Origin: an uncultured Pelagibacteraceae bacterium | GTDB lineage: Bacteria > Pseudomonadota > Alphaproteobacteria > Pelagibacterales > AG-422-B15 | Assembly (NCBI GenBank): GCA_902525595.1 | Contig: CABZHO010000007.1 | Location: 1 to 37,289 of the forward strand | Direction of reading: 5' to 3' | Length of the DNA: 37,289 nt | Part shown: positions 25,075 to 33,382 of the stretch, piece after piece | Layout: each line of letters opens with the position of its first letter | Numbering within the stretch: position 1 is the first letter of the stretch | Notes under the pieces: generated by a model | Database searches by the model: none | Seen by the model: the letters and a program-made list of their open reading frames with translations, nothing else | What the model was told of the DNA's origin: nothing | Translations under genes and position numbers: made by a program

Positions 25075-25086
25075 ATAGGAGCTGAA

Positions 25087-25620
25087 ATGAATAAATTACC
25101 AAATGTAAATTTTAAAATTAGATCTCAAAACGAATTTGAAACCGGAGAAATGTGTTATTTAGAGGGAGATAAAGCATGGATGACTATTTCCTCAAAAGAT
25201 TTATTTGAAGGTAAAAGGGTATTAATTTTTTCATTGCCTGGAGCATTTACGCCCACTTGTTCGTCTCAGCAATTACCTGCTTTCGATGAAAAATTTGAAG
25301 AATTTAAGAAAATGGGTATCGATGAAATCTTCTGTATATCCGTAAATGACTCTTACGTTATGAATGCCTGGAGCAATTATATGGGAGTAAAAAATGTACA
25401 GATGATACCTGACGGAACTGGACAATTTACTCGTATGATGGGTATGTTGATAAACAAAGACCATAATGGTTTTGGTATGAGATCATGGAGATATGCTATT
25501 GTGGCAAATAATATGGAGATTGAGCAAACATTTATTGAACCGGGAATAAATGATAGTGGCTCAGATGACGATCCTTATATTGAAACACAGCCTGATAATA
25601 TATTAGAATTTTTAAAGTAA
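25087..25620 (+). CDS. Peroxiredoxin, Prx5/AhpE-like redoxin
   Basis: A 177-residue thioredoxin-fold peroxidase of the Prx5 group. The peroxidatic site reads PGAFTPTC58SSQQLPAF, the group signature; the conserved Thr three residues before the Cys (T55) is present, and a conserved Arg in GMRSWRYAIV completes the site. It reduces H2O2 and alkyl hydroperoxides, probably with glutathione/glutaredoxin or thioredoxin as donor. An AGGAG (25077-25081) precedes ATG 25087. It is inserted between the iron-binding protein and the permease, and has its own iron-box-like leader. This suggests coordinated protection from iron-driven peroxide chemistry; that link is inference. Confidence 0.9.
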   Translation: MNKLPNVNFKIRSQNEFETGEMCYLEGDKAWMTISSKDLFEGKRVLIFSLPGAFTPTCSSQQLPAFDEKFEEFKKMGIDEIFCISVNDSYVMNAWSNYMGVKNVQMIPDGTGQFTRMMGMLINKDHNGFGMRSWRYAIVANNMEIEQTFIEPGINDSGSDDDPYIETQPDNILEFLK

Positions 25621-25630
25621 ATAGTATAAT
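25603..25630 (+). promoter_or_regulatory. Possible promoter for fbpB-fbpC
   Basis: A consensus TATAAT (25625-25630) lies in the 23-bp spacer before fbpB, 16 bp after TTAGAA (25603-25608, four of six). The -10 would put the transcript start very close to ATG 25644. No iron box is visible here, so read-through from the peroxiredoxin promoter remains likely. Confidence 0.3.
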
Positions 25631-25643
25631 TACCACTTAATCT

Positions 25644-27257
25644 ATGAACTTTAGTCTTTGGCAAATTTCGCCTGTAATTTTATTCATGATCTTCATTGCT
25701 CCTGTTACAATCGTTTTGTTTAGTTTAACAGGAGATTACTCTGAGAACTGGTTGCATTTATATAATTATGTACTCATGGGTTATATTAAAAATTCTATTT
25801 ATCTTGTTTTAGGAGTTTCTTTTACAGTTTGTATAGTGGGAGTTGGAACTGCGTGGATAATTACGAACTATGATTTTTCTTTTAAGAATTTTTTTGAGTG
25901 GGCTTTAATCTTACCCTTAGCGGTACCTCCATATATACTTGCATACACCTTTACTGGATTATTTGATACTTTCGGTACCGCAAACAATTTGATAAGAGAA
26001 ATTTTTGATTTGAGTCGGGATTTTACTTTTTTTCCAAAAGTTAGAAATGTTCCTGGCGCCATTATTGTTTTTTCTTTTACGTTATACCCTTATGTGTACC
26101 TCGTAAGTCGTATGGCTTTTATTAACCAATCACGATCAATAATTGAAGCAGGAAGAACCCTGGGTCTAAATAAATTTGAGGTATTCTATAAACTGGCAGT
26201 TCCTATGATTAGACCTGCAATTATAGGTGGGCTAATGCTAGTTGTCATGGAAACAATTTCAGACTTTGGGGCTGTAGATCATTTTGCGATATCTACATTT
26301 ACTACTGGTATATTTAGAACTTGGTACGGCATGTATGATATTGAAACAGCAATGCAGCTTGCGTCATTACTTTTATTATTTGCAATAACATTAATAATAA
26401 TCGAGAGATACTCCCGAAGAAATGCAAGCTACTCAAATGCGATGTCTTTATATAAGCCCTTGAGTCACGAGAAACTTAGGGGTTTTAAAAATTTTCTCGC
26501 TTTTTTAGCATGTTTTATTCCAATCTTTATAGGGTTCATTTTACCTGTTGTTGAACTCACATATTGGGCCCTTAATTATAAATTAGATTTTTTTAATGAA
26601 AAATTTATTTCAACAGCCTGGAATACATTTTACTTAGCAATTATTGCTGCCTTCTTTTGCTCAGTATTGGCTGTCCTAATTAATTTTTCAATACGTTACA
26701 AAAGTAATAACTATTTAAAGTTTATGAGCTCATTTTTAACTGTCGGCTATGCAGTTCCAGGATTAATACTGGCAATCGGTGTAATGCAAATGCTGACTTT
26801 TATTGATAAAAGTTTTGTATCAAATATACCAAATATTGTTTTTACAGGGAGTATTTTTGGACTAGTTTTAGCTTATATAATTAAATCATATGCCCTTTCA
26901 AACTCGACTATTGACGCTGGATATCAGAGAATAAACGAAAGAATTGATGATGTAGCAAGAACTCTTAAAACTTCTGGTTGGTCTCTTCTCTCCCAAGTTC
27001 ATTTACCTTTGCTTAAAACAAGCTTTCTAACAAGTATGCTATTAGTTGTCTCTGAAGTAATTAAAGAATTACCTGCGACATTGATACTTAGACCTTTCAA
27101 TTTTGATACACTTGCAGTTTACACATATATATATGCTGCTGAAGAAAGAATGTATGATGCTGCCGCTCCTTCAATTGCTATTGTGATGGTTGGTTTGATT
27201 CCTATAATTATATTGACTAGAATGATCAGAAGATCTAGACCTGCAAGTAGGTATTAA
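25644..27257 (+). CDS. fbpB: Iron(III) ABC transporter permease (FbpB/FutB type)
   Basis: A 537-residue inner-membrane protein with about 12 helices, two fused permease halves as usual for FbpB. Each half has an EAA-type loop that contacts the ATPase: EAGRTLGLNKFEVFYKLAVP in the first and DDVARTLKTSGWSLLSQVHLP in the second. It forms the translocation path for ferric iron delivered by FbpA. Start ATG 25644; the ATPase gene begins 1 bp after its stop. The C-terminus ends in basic residues (RMIRRSRPASRY). Confidence 0.93.
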   Translation: MNFSLWQISPVILFMIFIAPVTIVLFSLTGDYSENWLHLYNYVLMGYIKNSIYLVLGVSFTVCIVGVGTAWIITNYDFSFKNFFEWALILPLAVPPYILAYTFTGLFDTFGTANNLIREIFDLSRDFTFFPKVRNVPGAIIVFSFTLYPYVYLVSRMAFINQSRSIIEAGRTLGLNKFEVFYKLAVPMIRPAIIGGLMLVVMETISDFGAVDHFAISTFTTGIFRTWYGMYDIETAMQLASLLLLFAITLIIIERYSRRNASYSNAMSLYKPLSHEKLRGFKNFLAFLACFIPIFIGFILPVVELTYWALNYKLDFFNEKFISTAWNTFYLAIIAAFFCSVLAVLINFSIRYKSNNYLKFMSSFLTVGYAVPGLILAIGVMQMLTFIDKSFVSNIPNIVFTGSIFGLVLAYIIKSYALSNSTIDAGYQRINERIDDVARTLKTSGWSLLSQVHLPLLKTSFLTSMLLVVSEVIKELPATLILRPFNFDTLAVYTYIYAAEERMYDAAAPSIAIVMVGLIPIIILTRMIRRSRPASRY

Positions 27258-27258
27258 T

Positions 27259-27984
27259 ATGGCATCCCTAGAAGTAAAAGATTTATCACATTCATATATA
27301 AGAGGTAAAAGCGTCTTAAAAGAAATCAATTTTAGTTTAGAGGCGGGAGAGATACTTTCAATTCTTGGTCCATCAGGATGTGGTAAAACTACTCTTTTAA
27401 GAATAATAGCAGGCTTAGAAAAAGAAACATCTGGTAGTGTTAATATTGATGATCATATAATTTCTGATCACTTACACACGGTTTTAACAGAAAACAGAAA
27501 TATTGGACTTGTTGTTCAAGAAAGAGCTTTATTTCCGCATTTAACCATTATCAACAACGTCATGTTCGGCATTAAAGAGACGAAAAGTAAAAAGTATGAA
27601 ATTGCAATGAGATTACTGAAGCTCTTTAAAGTTGATAAGTACGCATATAATTTTCCAAATGAAATTTCTAGTGGCGAGCAACAAAGGGTTGCAATCGCAA
27701 GAGCCATGGCTCCAAACCCAGGTATATTACTGATGGATGAACCTTTTGGTACTCTTGACCAGTCATTAACTCATCAACTGAGAACAGAAACGAGAAAAAT
27801 TTTAAAAGATAATAATACAACTGCAATTATTGTCTCTCATGATTTTGATGACGCTATTTCAATGTCAGACAAAGTAATTGTTATTGATGATGGACAAATA
27901 GTTCAAAGTGGATCTGCGAAAGATATAACACACATATCGCCAGAAAAATCACTAAAATTGGGTAGTATTATATCAAATTCTTAA
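27259..27984 (+). CDS. fbpC: Iron(III) ABC transporter ATP-binding protein (FbpC/FutC type)
   Basis: A 241-residue ABC ATPase. Walker A is GPSGCGKT (37-44), the Q-loop Q87, the signature SSGEQ (137-141, a variant of LSGGQ), Walker B ILLMDE (156-161) and the switch H194. Canonical FbpC proteins are about 350 residues with a C-terminal regulatory domain; that is absent here, so only the nucleotide-binding domain is encoded. It powers the FbpB permease. The gene is 1 bp after fbpB and followed 63 bp later by tatA. Confidence 0.92.
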   Translation: MASLEVKDLSHSYIRGKSVLKEINFSLEAGEILSILGPSGCGKTTLLRIIAGLEKETSGSVNIDDHIISDHLHTVLTENRNIGLVVQERALFPHLTIINNVMFGIKETKSKKYEIAMRLLKLFKVDKYAYNFPNEISSGEQQRVAIARAMAPNPGILLMDEPFGTLDQSLTHQLRTETRKILKDNNTTAIIVSHDFDDAISMSDKVIVIDDGQIVQSGSAKDITHISPEKSLKLGSIISNS

Positions 27985-27989
27985 TTATA

Positions 27990-28018
27990 TTCTTAAATTA
28001 TATCTTTATATATATAAT
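27990..28018 (+). promoter_or_regulatory. Possible promoter upstream of tatA
   Basis: TATAAT (28013-28018) lies 30 bp before tatA with a poor -35 (TTCTTA, 27990-27995) at 17-bp spacing, in very A+T-rich sequence. An AGAGG ribosome-binding site follows before ATG 28048. Confidence 0.28.
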
Positions 28019-28047
28019 AGAATTGTAGAATTAAATTAGAGGTCTTT

Positions 28048-28233
28048 ATGGGTATCAGCTTTTGGCAAATATTGATTGTTGTTGCACTTCTAGTCTTGCT
28101 TTTTGGAAGAGGTAAAATTTCTGAACTAATGGGGGATGTAGCTAAAGGAGTGAAAAGTTTTAAAAAAGGCATTAAAGAAGAAGACGAAACTAAATCGATT
28201 AATAAATCTGACGATAATTCCAATAAAGATTAG
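28048..28233 (+). CDS. tatA: Sec-independent translocase subunit TatA
   Basis: A 61-residue protein: one short N-terminal membrane helix (about 5-18), the FGRGK hinge (19-23) and an amphipathic helix ending near FKKG (38-41), then an acidic, poorly ordered tail. TatA oligomerises to form the passage for folded twin-arginine substrates. It is the first gene of tatABC and is separated from scpB by the inserted iron cassette. One clear Tat client, the sulfatase at 3546-5249, is in this window. Confidence 0.93.
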   Translation: MGISFWQILIVVALLVLLFGRGKISELMGDVAKGVKSFKKGIKEEDETKSINKSDDNSNKD

Positions 28234-28244
28234 CATAAATTATT

Positions 28245-28541
28245 ATGTTGCCTGGTATTGGAGGAGTTGAATATTTATTAATAGCTGCACTGATAATTAT
28301 TTTTGTTGGCCCAAAAGACTTGCCCGTTGTTCTTAGAGGAATAGGAAAATGGTGGGGAAAAATAAGAAATTTCGCAACTGATTTTAAATCAAGCATAAAT
28401 CAAATCGCATCAGAAACTGGGGTTGAAGACATTAAGTCGTCAGTAGAAGACTCAGATAGTAAAAAATTTACAGACGAGATGAGAGATTCAATTAATAAGT
28501 CAATTGTTGACTCAGAAAATAAGAACAATAAAGATGAGTAA
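28245..28541 (+). CDS. tatB: Sec-independent translocase subunit TatB
   Basis: A 98-residue relative of TatA with a membrane helix (about 8-21), the GPKDLP hinge (22-27) and a longer amphipathic plus acidic coil region, as expected of TatB. The conserved E9 near the membrane start (GGVEYLLIA) suits the TatB rather than TatA role. It forms the receptor complex with TatC for twin-arginine signals. tatC overlaps its last 8 bp. Confidence 0.9.
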   Translation: MLPGIGGVEYLLIAALIIIFVGPKDLPVVLRGIGKWWGKIRNFATDFKSSINQIASETGVEDIKSSVEDSDSKKFTDEMRDSINKSIVDSENKNNKDE

Positions 28542-29310
28542 AACAGACGAGTCTATTAACAGCGATAAGCAGACTCTTGTTCAACATCTTACCGAATTAA
28601 GAAGTAGATTAATAAAATCACTCGTTTTGATTTGTATAGTTTTTGTATTGGCTTATATTTTTGCTGATAATATATATAATTTTCTTGTCCAGCCTTATGC
28701 AGATGCGGTCGCTGGAGAGTCAGGACGGAGACTAATCTTTACAGCGTTACACGAAACCTTCTTCACCTACTTAAAAGTTGCATTATTTGCGTCAATCTTT
28801 ATTTCTCTACCATTTATATTAATGCAGATTTGGATTTTTGTTGCACCTGGACTTTATAAGAATGAAAAATCTGTTGTAATCCCGTATCTTATTGCAACTC
28901 CAGTATTATTTTTATTGGGAGCAGCTCTTGTTTATTTTTTTATCATGCCGCTCGCAATTAAGTTTTTTTTATCCTTTGAGTCGATTGGTGGTCAGGGCAG
29001 CTTGCCTATACAACTTGAAGCAAAAGTGAACGAATATTTAAGTTTAATTATAAGACTAATTTTTGCATTCGGCATTAGTTTTCAATTACCCGTTCTTCTA
29101 ACTTTACTTGCTAGAGTAAGTCTCGTCAGTTCTGATGGGCTTCGAAATAATAGAAAGTATGTTATAGTGGGTGTATTCATAATTGCCGCAATTATAACGC
29201 CACCCGATCCAATCTCTCAAATAGGGCTTGGAATACCTATATTATTACTGTATGAGATTTCAATACTTGCTGTGAAATATATAGAAAGTAAAAGAACGAA
29301 ACCCAATTAA
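28534..29310 (+). CDS. tatC: Sec-independent translocase subunit TatC
   Basis: A 258-residue, six-helix membrane protein, started at ATG 28534 (MSKTDESINSDK), which overlaps tatB by 8 bp; a frame opening at 28504 would add ten residues without TatC character. Family landmarks are HLTELRSRLIKS at the N-terminus, FTALHETFFTYLKVA, and the cytoplasmic loop LYKNEK carrying the conserved Glu that contacts the twin-arginine signal. The PPDPISQIGLGIPILLLYE segment is the last conserved helix. It recognises RR signal peptides with TatB. serS follows after 5 bp. Confidence 0.94.
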   Translation: MSKTDESINSDKQTLVQHLTELRSRLIKSLVLICIVFVLAYIFADNIYNFLVQPYADAVAGESGRRLIFTALHETFFTYLKVALFASIFISLPFILMQIWIFVAPGLYKNEKSVVIPYLIATPVLFLLGAALVYFFIMPLAIKFFLSFESIGGQGSLPIQLEAKVNEYLSLIIRLIFAFGISFQLPVLLTLLARVSLVSSDGLRNNRKYVIVGVFIIAAIITPPDPISQIGLGIPILLLYEISILAVKYIESKRTKPN

Positions 29311-29315
29311 AAAAA

Positions 29316-30584
29316 ATGCTCGATATAAAACAAATTAGGGAAAATCCAAAGGAACTTGACTCATCTTTGGCTAAAAGAAATCATCCATCAATATCAGATA
29401 AAATAATATCTGCTGATAATAAAAATAGAGCGATTATTGTCAAACTTCAAGCTCTTCAAGAAGAGAGAAATTCGAAATCAAAACTCATTGGTATTTATAC
29501 CTCTGAAGGAAAAAAGGATGAAGCTGAAAAACTAAAATCAGAAGTTGCTAGTCTAAAAAATGAAATGCAAGAGCTTGAGTCCAGTCAAAAAGAGTCACAG
29601 GAAAATCTTAATTCTATTTTATCCGCATTGCCGAATAACCCATCCAATGATGTGCCAGTTGGAGATGAAAGTTTTAATAAAGAAATAAAAATCGAAGGTG
29701 CAAAAAAAGACTTTTCGTTTACACCAAAAGAACACGATGAATTAGGAGAAAATCTCGGCATGATGGACTTTGAAAAGTCAGCTAAGATCTCAGGGGCAAG
29801 GTTTGTCGTTCAAAGTGGGAAGATTGCAAAACTGGAAAGAGCGATAGCCAATTTTATGTTAGATCTTCATACAACTGAATTTGGATATAGGGAAATGAAT
29901 GTTCCTATACTAGTTAAAGACCAGTCAGTTTACGGTGTGGGCCAACTTCCAAAATTTAAGGATGATTTATTTAAAACAACAGATGATTATTGGTTAATTC
30001 CTACAGCTGAAGTGCCTTTAAGCAATATGACGCGGGAGACCATTGTTGATATTCTTGACTTGCCAATGCGATATGTTTCGCATACGCCATGCTTTAGATC
30101 CGAGGCAGGTGCTGCAGGTAAAGATACAAGAGGTATAATGAGACAGCATCAGTTTTATAAAGTCGAATTAGTAAGTCTTACTTCAGAAGATCAATCTAAA
30201 GAAGAGCATGAGAGGATGCTTAGTTGTGCAGAGGAAGTTCTCAAAAGATTAGACTTACACTACAGGGTTGTCATTTTGTCATCAGAGGATATGGGTTTTG
30301 CAGCGCAAAAAACTTATGATATTGAGGTTTGGTTACCAGGTCAAAATGCCTTTAGGGAAATATCTAGTTGCTCCAATTGTGGAGACTTTCAAGCAAGACG
30401 CATGAATGCCCGTTATAAGGAAGATAAGGAAATTAAGTTTTTACACACACTCAATGGATCAGGTCTAGCGGTAGGCAGAACGCTTATCTCGGTATTGGAA
30501 AATTATCAAAATGAAGATGGCTCCATTCAAGTACCTGACACGCTTATTCCGTACATGGGTGGAATAGATAAAATTTCAAATTAA
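29316..30584 (+). CDS. serS: Seryl-tRNA synthetase
   Basis: A 422-residue class II synthetase. The N-terminal antiparallel coiled coil (about 27-105), rich in Lys/Glu, grips the long arm of tRNA-Ser. Motif 2 is in CFRSEAGAAGKDTRGIMRQHQF and motif 3 in GSGLAVGRTLISVLENYQ, with the serine-binding EISSCSNCGDFQARR preceding it. Length is standard. It also serves selenocysteine tRNA charging where present. Sits 5 bp after tatC and 9 bp before surE. Confidence 0.97.
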   Translation: MLDIKQIRENPKELDSSLAKRNHPSISDKIISADNKNRAIIVKLQALQEERNSKSKLIGIYTSEGKKDEAEKLKSEVASLKNEMQELESSQKESQENLNSILSALPNNPSNDVPVGDESFNKEIKIEGAKKDFSFTPKEHDELGENLGMMDFEKSAKISGARFVVQSGKIAKLERAIANFMLDLHTTEFGYREMNVPILVKDQSVYGVGQLPKFKDDLFKTTDDYWLIPTAEVPLSNMTRETIVDILDLPMRYVSHTPCFRSEAGAAGKDTRGIMRQHQFYKVELVSLTSEDQSKEEHERMLSCAEEVLKRLDLHYRVVILSSEDMGFAAQKTYDIEVWLPGQNAFREISSCSNCGDFQARRMNARYKEDKEIKFLHTLNGSGLAVGRTLISVLENYQNEDGSIQVPDTLIPYMGGIDKISN

Positions 30585-30593
30585 ATAATTAAA

Positions 30594-31418
30594 ATGACCA
30601 AAATTAATTTGAATGAGTCCAGAATCCTTATAACCAATGATGATGGCATCACTGCAGATGGTATAAAAATACTAAGACGCATTGCTAATGAGTTCTCCAA
30701 TGATGTTTGGGTAGTTGCTCCAGAACATGAAAAAAGTGGTGCGTCGCATGCATTATCTTTTCAAAATGAACTTACATTAAAGAAGTACGAAGATAAATCT
30801 TTTTCAGTCAATGGCACTCCAAGTGATTGTGTTGCTATTGGTATAAGTAATGTACTCAAAGATAAAAGACCCGATATTATTCTCTCTGGCATCAATAGTG
30901 GATGTAACGTCGGTGAGGATGTGACTTACTCAGGAACAATTGCTGCAGCAATGGAAGGTCTTATTAGACGTATACCATCAATAGCTATTAGTCAAAATTA
31001 TGAAGCAGGAAAAAAAAATCAGATTTCATGGGACTCATCACAATTTTTCCTAAAAAATTTACTTGTCGATTTAACAAATCAAGGATGGTCAAACAATGTT
31101 TTTATGAATATTAATTTTCCATATTGTTCCGCGGAGAAAGTCAAAAGTATTCAAGTCACAACTCAAGGCAATAGGGATACTGATGATTTAATCATTAATG
31201 AAGTAGAAGCGTCAAAATTCAGATTTGGTTTGAGAAGAAGACTTGAAGAAAATGCAAAACTTAACCTTCCTCCTTTAAATGAGGGTATTAAAGGATATAT
31301 GACTGATGTCGAAGCTATTGCAAATCAGCATATTTCAGTTACACCATTTCATCTAGATCTGACACATCACAAGAGTCTAGAGGACTTAAAAAATGGTTTA
31401 AAAACTAACCTAAATTAA
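30594..31418 (+). CDS. surE: 5'/3'-nucleotidase SurE
   Basis: A 274-residue survival protein E phosphatase. The metal site NDDG (15-18, with D16 and D17) and the downstream SGASHALSF and SGINSGCNVGEDVTYSGT blocks carry the acidic and Asn ligands. It dephosphorylates nucleoside 5'- and 3'-monophosphates. In many Alphaproteobacteria surE is followed by pcm (isoaspartyl methyltransferase) and an M23 peptidase; here yajC follows after only 64 bp, so both are missing at this locus. Confidence 0.95.
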   Translation: MTKINLNESRILITNDDGITADGIKILRRIANEFSNDVWVVAPEHEKSGASHALSFQNELTLKKYEDKSFSVNGTPSDCVAIGISNVLKDKRPDIILSGINSGCNVGEDVTYSGTIAAAMEGLIRRIPSIAISQNYEAGKKNQISWDSSQFFLKNLLVDLTNQGWSNNVFMNINFPYCSAEKVKSIQVTTQGNRDTDDLIINEVEASKFRFGLRRRLEENAKLNLPPLNEGIKGYMTDVEAIANQHISVTPFHLDLTHHKSLEDLKNGLKTNLN

Positions 31419-31426
31419 TTATTTAG

Positions 31427-31455
31427 TTCAAAAAAGTTGGCTAAGTATGTATATT
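31427..31455 (+). promoter_or_regulatory. Candidate promoter of yajC-secD-secF
   Basis: TTCAAA (31427-31432) and TATATT (31450-31455) are 17 bp apart in the 64-bp spacer after surE. A clear AAGGAG (31471-31476) then precedes the yajC ATG at 31483. It would allow Sec accessory genes to be expressed apart from the tat-serS-surE unit. Confidence 0.4.
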
Positions 31456-31482
31456 GCCGTTGTTATTTAAAAGGAGAAAATC

Positions 31483-31761
31483 ATGGAACAAATGCTGATT
31501 CAATTAATGCCATTATTCTTAATATTTGCAATTTTCTATTTCTTGCTGATTAGGCCTCAACAAAGAAGAGCAAAAGAGCACAAAGAAATGGTAGCGGCAG
31601 TACAGCGAGGGGACAAGATAGTTAGTTCAGGAGGTATTCGGGGAAAGGTCATGAAAGTAATTGGCGATACTGACGTAGAGGTAGAAATCTCTTCGGGAGT
31701 GAACGTCGTAATAATAAAATCAACGATTGCTGAGGTAGAAAGAGACAGCTCTGCTAAATAA
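31483..31761 (+). CDS. yajC: Preprotein translocase subunit YajC
   Basis: A 92-residue single-pass membrane protein. The N-terminal helix (about 5-23) leads to the signature RPQQRRAKEHKEM, and the C-terminal beta domain has GDKIVSSGGIRGKV. YajC associates with SecDF near SecYEG. A strong ribosome-binding site precedes it, and secD follows after 10 bp. Confidence 0.95.
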   Translation: MEQMLIQLMPLFLIFAIFYFLLIRPQQRRAKEHKEMVAAVQRGDKIVSSGGIRGKVMKVIGDTDVEVEISSGVNVVIIKSTIAEVERDSSAK

Positions 31762-31771
31762 AGATTATTGA

Positions 31772-33382
31772 ATGTTATATTTTTCGAATATAAAGATATT
31801 TTCCGTTTTGGCGGTAATTATTATTACTTTACTTTTTGCACTTCCAAATATTTTTACAAAAGATCAATTAGATGTTTTCCCAAGTTTTTTACCAAAGCAG
31901 CAGGTTAACTTAGGTTTAGACTTACAGGGGGGATCTCATCTTCTGTTAGAAGTGGATACGGTTGAAATCATCAAAGAAAGAATTGAGAACTTGAATGCTG
32001 ATGTCCGAAGAATATTAAAACAAAACAACCTTAATTACAGCAATTTTAAAGTATCAAACGATTCCCTCAAATTTGTGGTTGAGGGATTCAACAATGAAAT
32101 TCAAAAAGAAATTTCAAATATTTCGGTGAGCAATTCACAAAATATTCTCCAAATGGGTGATCAAACAAATCTTATTATATCTCAGGATCAAAATATGGTA
32201 GAAATTTCATTTACTGATGAATTCATAAAACAATCTGTATCAAATGCAGTTGCACAGTCCTTGGAAATTGTCAGGCGAAGAATTGATGAGCTTGGAACAA
32301 GGGAGCCGTCTATTCAAAGACAGGGGTCTTCAAGGATAATTATTCAATTACCTGGAATTGATGATCCTGATAGAATCAAGTCATTACTTGGTCAGACAGC
32401 AAAGCTCACGTTTCAATTAGTTGACACTTCGACAAACTATGATCCTCTTAATCCTTCAAGAGCTCCAATTGGTTCTGAAATTTTAGCCTCAGACACCGAC
32501 GAAGATTTTAAATATATTATTAAAAAAAGAATTATGGTAGGTGGTGAAAATCTGGTAGACGCACAACCTGGTTTTGATCCACAAACAAACGAACCAATCG
32601 TATCTTTTCGATTTGATCGTATCGGGGCAACGAAGTTTGGTAGGGTTACACAGCAAAATGTTGGCAAACCATTCGCTATTGTTTTGGACGACAAAGTTAT
32701 AAGTGCGCCAGTTATACGGGAGGCAATTTTGGGAGGATCTGGGCAAATATCTGGTGGATTTGATGCGGAGGAAGCTAATGATCTTGCAATATTGCTTCGT
32801 GCCGGAGCACTACCGGCTCCTCTTATAATCCTTGAAGAGAGATCAGTTGGGCCAGATTTAGGTGCAGATTCTATCGAGGCAGGACAGTTTGCTGCTATAA
32901 TTGGCTTTATTGCAGTTATTATCTTCATGATATTCGTCTACAGATACTTTGGTTTGCTTGCAGACCTCGCATTAATTATCAATTTATTTATGGTTCTTGG
33001 AGTTTTATCATTGTTTCAAGCCACTTTGACATTGCCAGGTATAGCTGGAATCATTTTGACTATTGGAATGGCTGTTGATGCCAATGTCTTAATTTTTGAA
33101 AGAGTAAAAGAAGAGATCAGAAATGGGTCAAACATGATGAATGCTGTCGAAAACGGCTATAAAAGAGCTTTGTCAACAATTTTGGATGCAAACATAACTA
33201 CCTTAATCGCAGCGATCATTCTTTTTTTCATGGCCTCAGGTCCCGTCAGAGGTTTCTCAATTACCCTTGCAATTGGAATATTTACATCAGTTTTTACTGC
33301 TTTTACTTTTACAAGACTGCTTATTTCCTTAAATGCAAAAAGACTTAAACCAAACTTTGTAGGAATGAGATCAAATGTTTGA
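31772..33382 (+). CDS. secD: Protein translocase subunit SecD
   Basis: A 536-residue RND-fold inner-membrane protein. Near the N-terminus the D1 motif NLGLDLQGGSHLLLEVD follows the first helix; a large periplasmic P1 region (about 50-360) leads to five clustered helices with GMAVDANVLIFERVKEE, whose Asp relays protons. With SecF it uses the proton motive force to pull preproteins across the membrane. No strong Shine-Dalgarno sequence precedes its ATG, suggesting coupling to yajC. The secF start overlaps its last 8 bp. Confidence 0.95.
   Translation: MLYFSNIKIFSVLAVIIITLLFALPNIFTKDQLDVFPSFLPKQQVNLGLDLQGGSHLLLEVDTVEIIKERIENLNADVRRILKQNNLNYSNFKVSNDSLKFVVEGFNNEIQKEISNISVSNSQNILQMGDQTNLIISQDQNMVEISFTDEFIKQSVSNAVAQSLEIVRRRIDELGTREPSIQRQGSSRIIIQLPGIDDPDRIKSLLGQTAKLTFQLVDTSTNYDPLNPSRAPIGSEILASDTDEDFKYIIKKRIMVGGENLVDAQPGFDPQTNEPIVSFRFDRIGATKFGRVTQQNVGKPFAIVLDDKVISAPVIREAILGGSGQISGGFDAEEANDLAILLRAGALPAPLIILEERSVGPDLGADSIEAGQFAAIIGFIAVIIFMIFVYRYFGLLADLALIINLFMVLGVLSLFQATLTLPGIAGIILTIGMAVDANVLIFERVKEEIRNGSNMMNAVENGYKRALSTILDANITTLIAAIILFFMASGPVRGFSITLAIGIFTSVFTAFTFTRLLISLNAKRLKPNFVGMRSNV

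Noticed and set aside
28504-28533. Upstream extension of tatC
   Set aside because: The added ten residues lack TatC character, and the ATG at 28534 gives the usual short overlap with tatB.
32437-32928. Leftward 163-residue open frame inside secD
   Set aside because: It is antisense to a fully conserved SecD coding sequence, with Ser/Pro/Ile-rich composition typical of a shadow frame and no recognisable domain.
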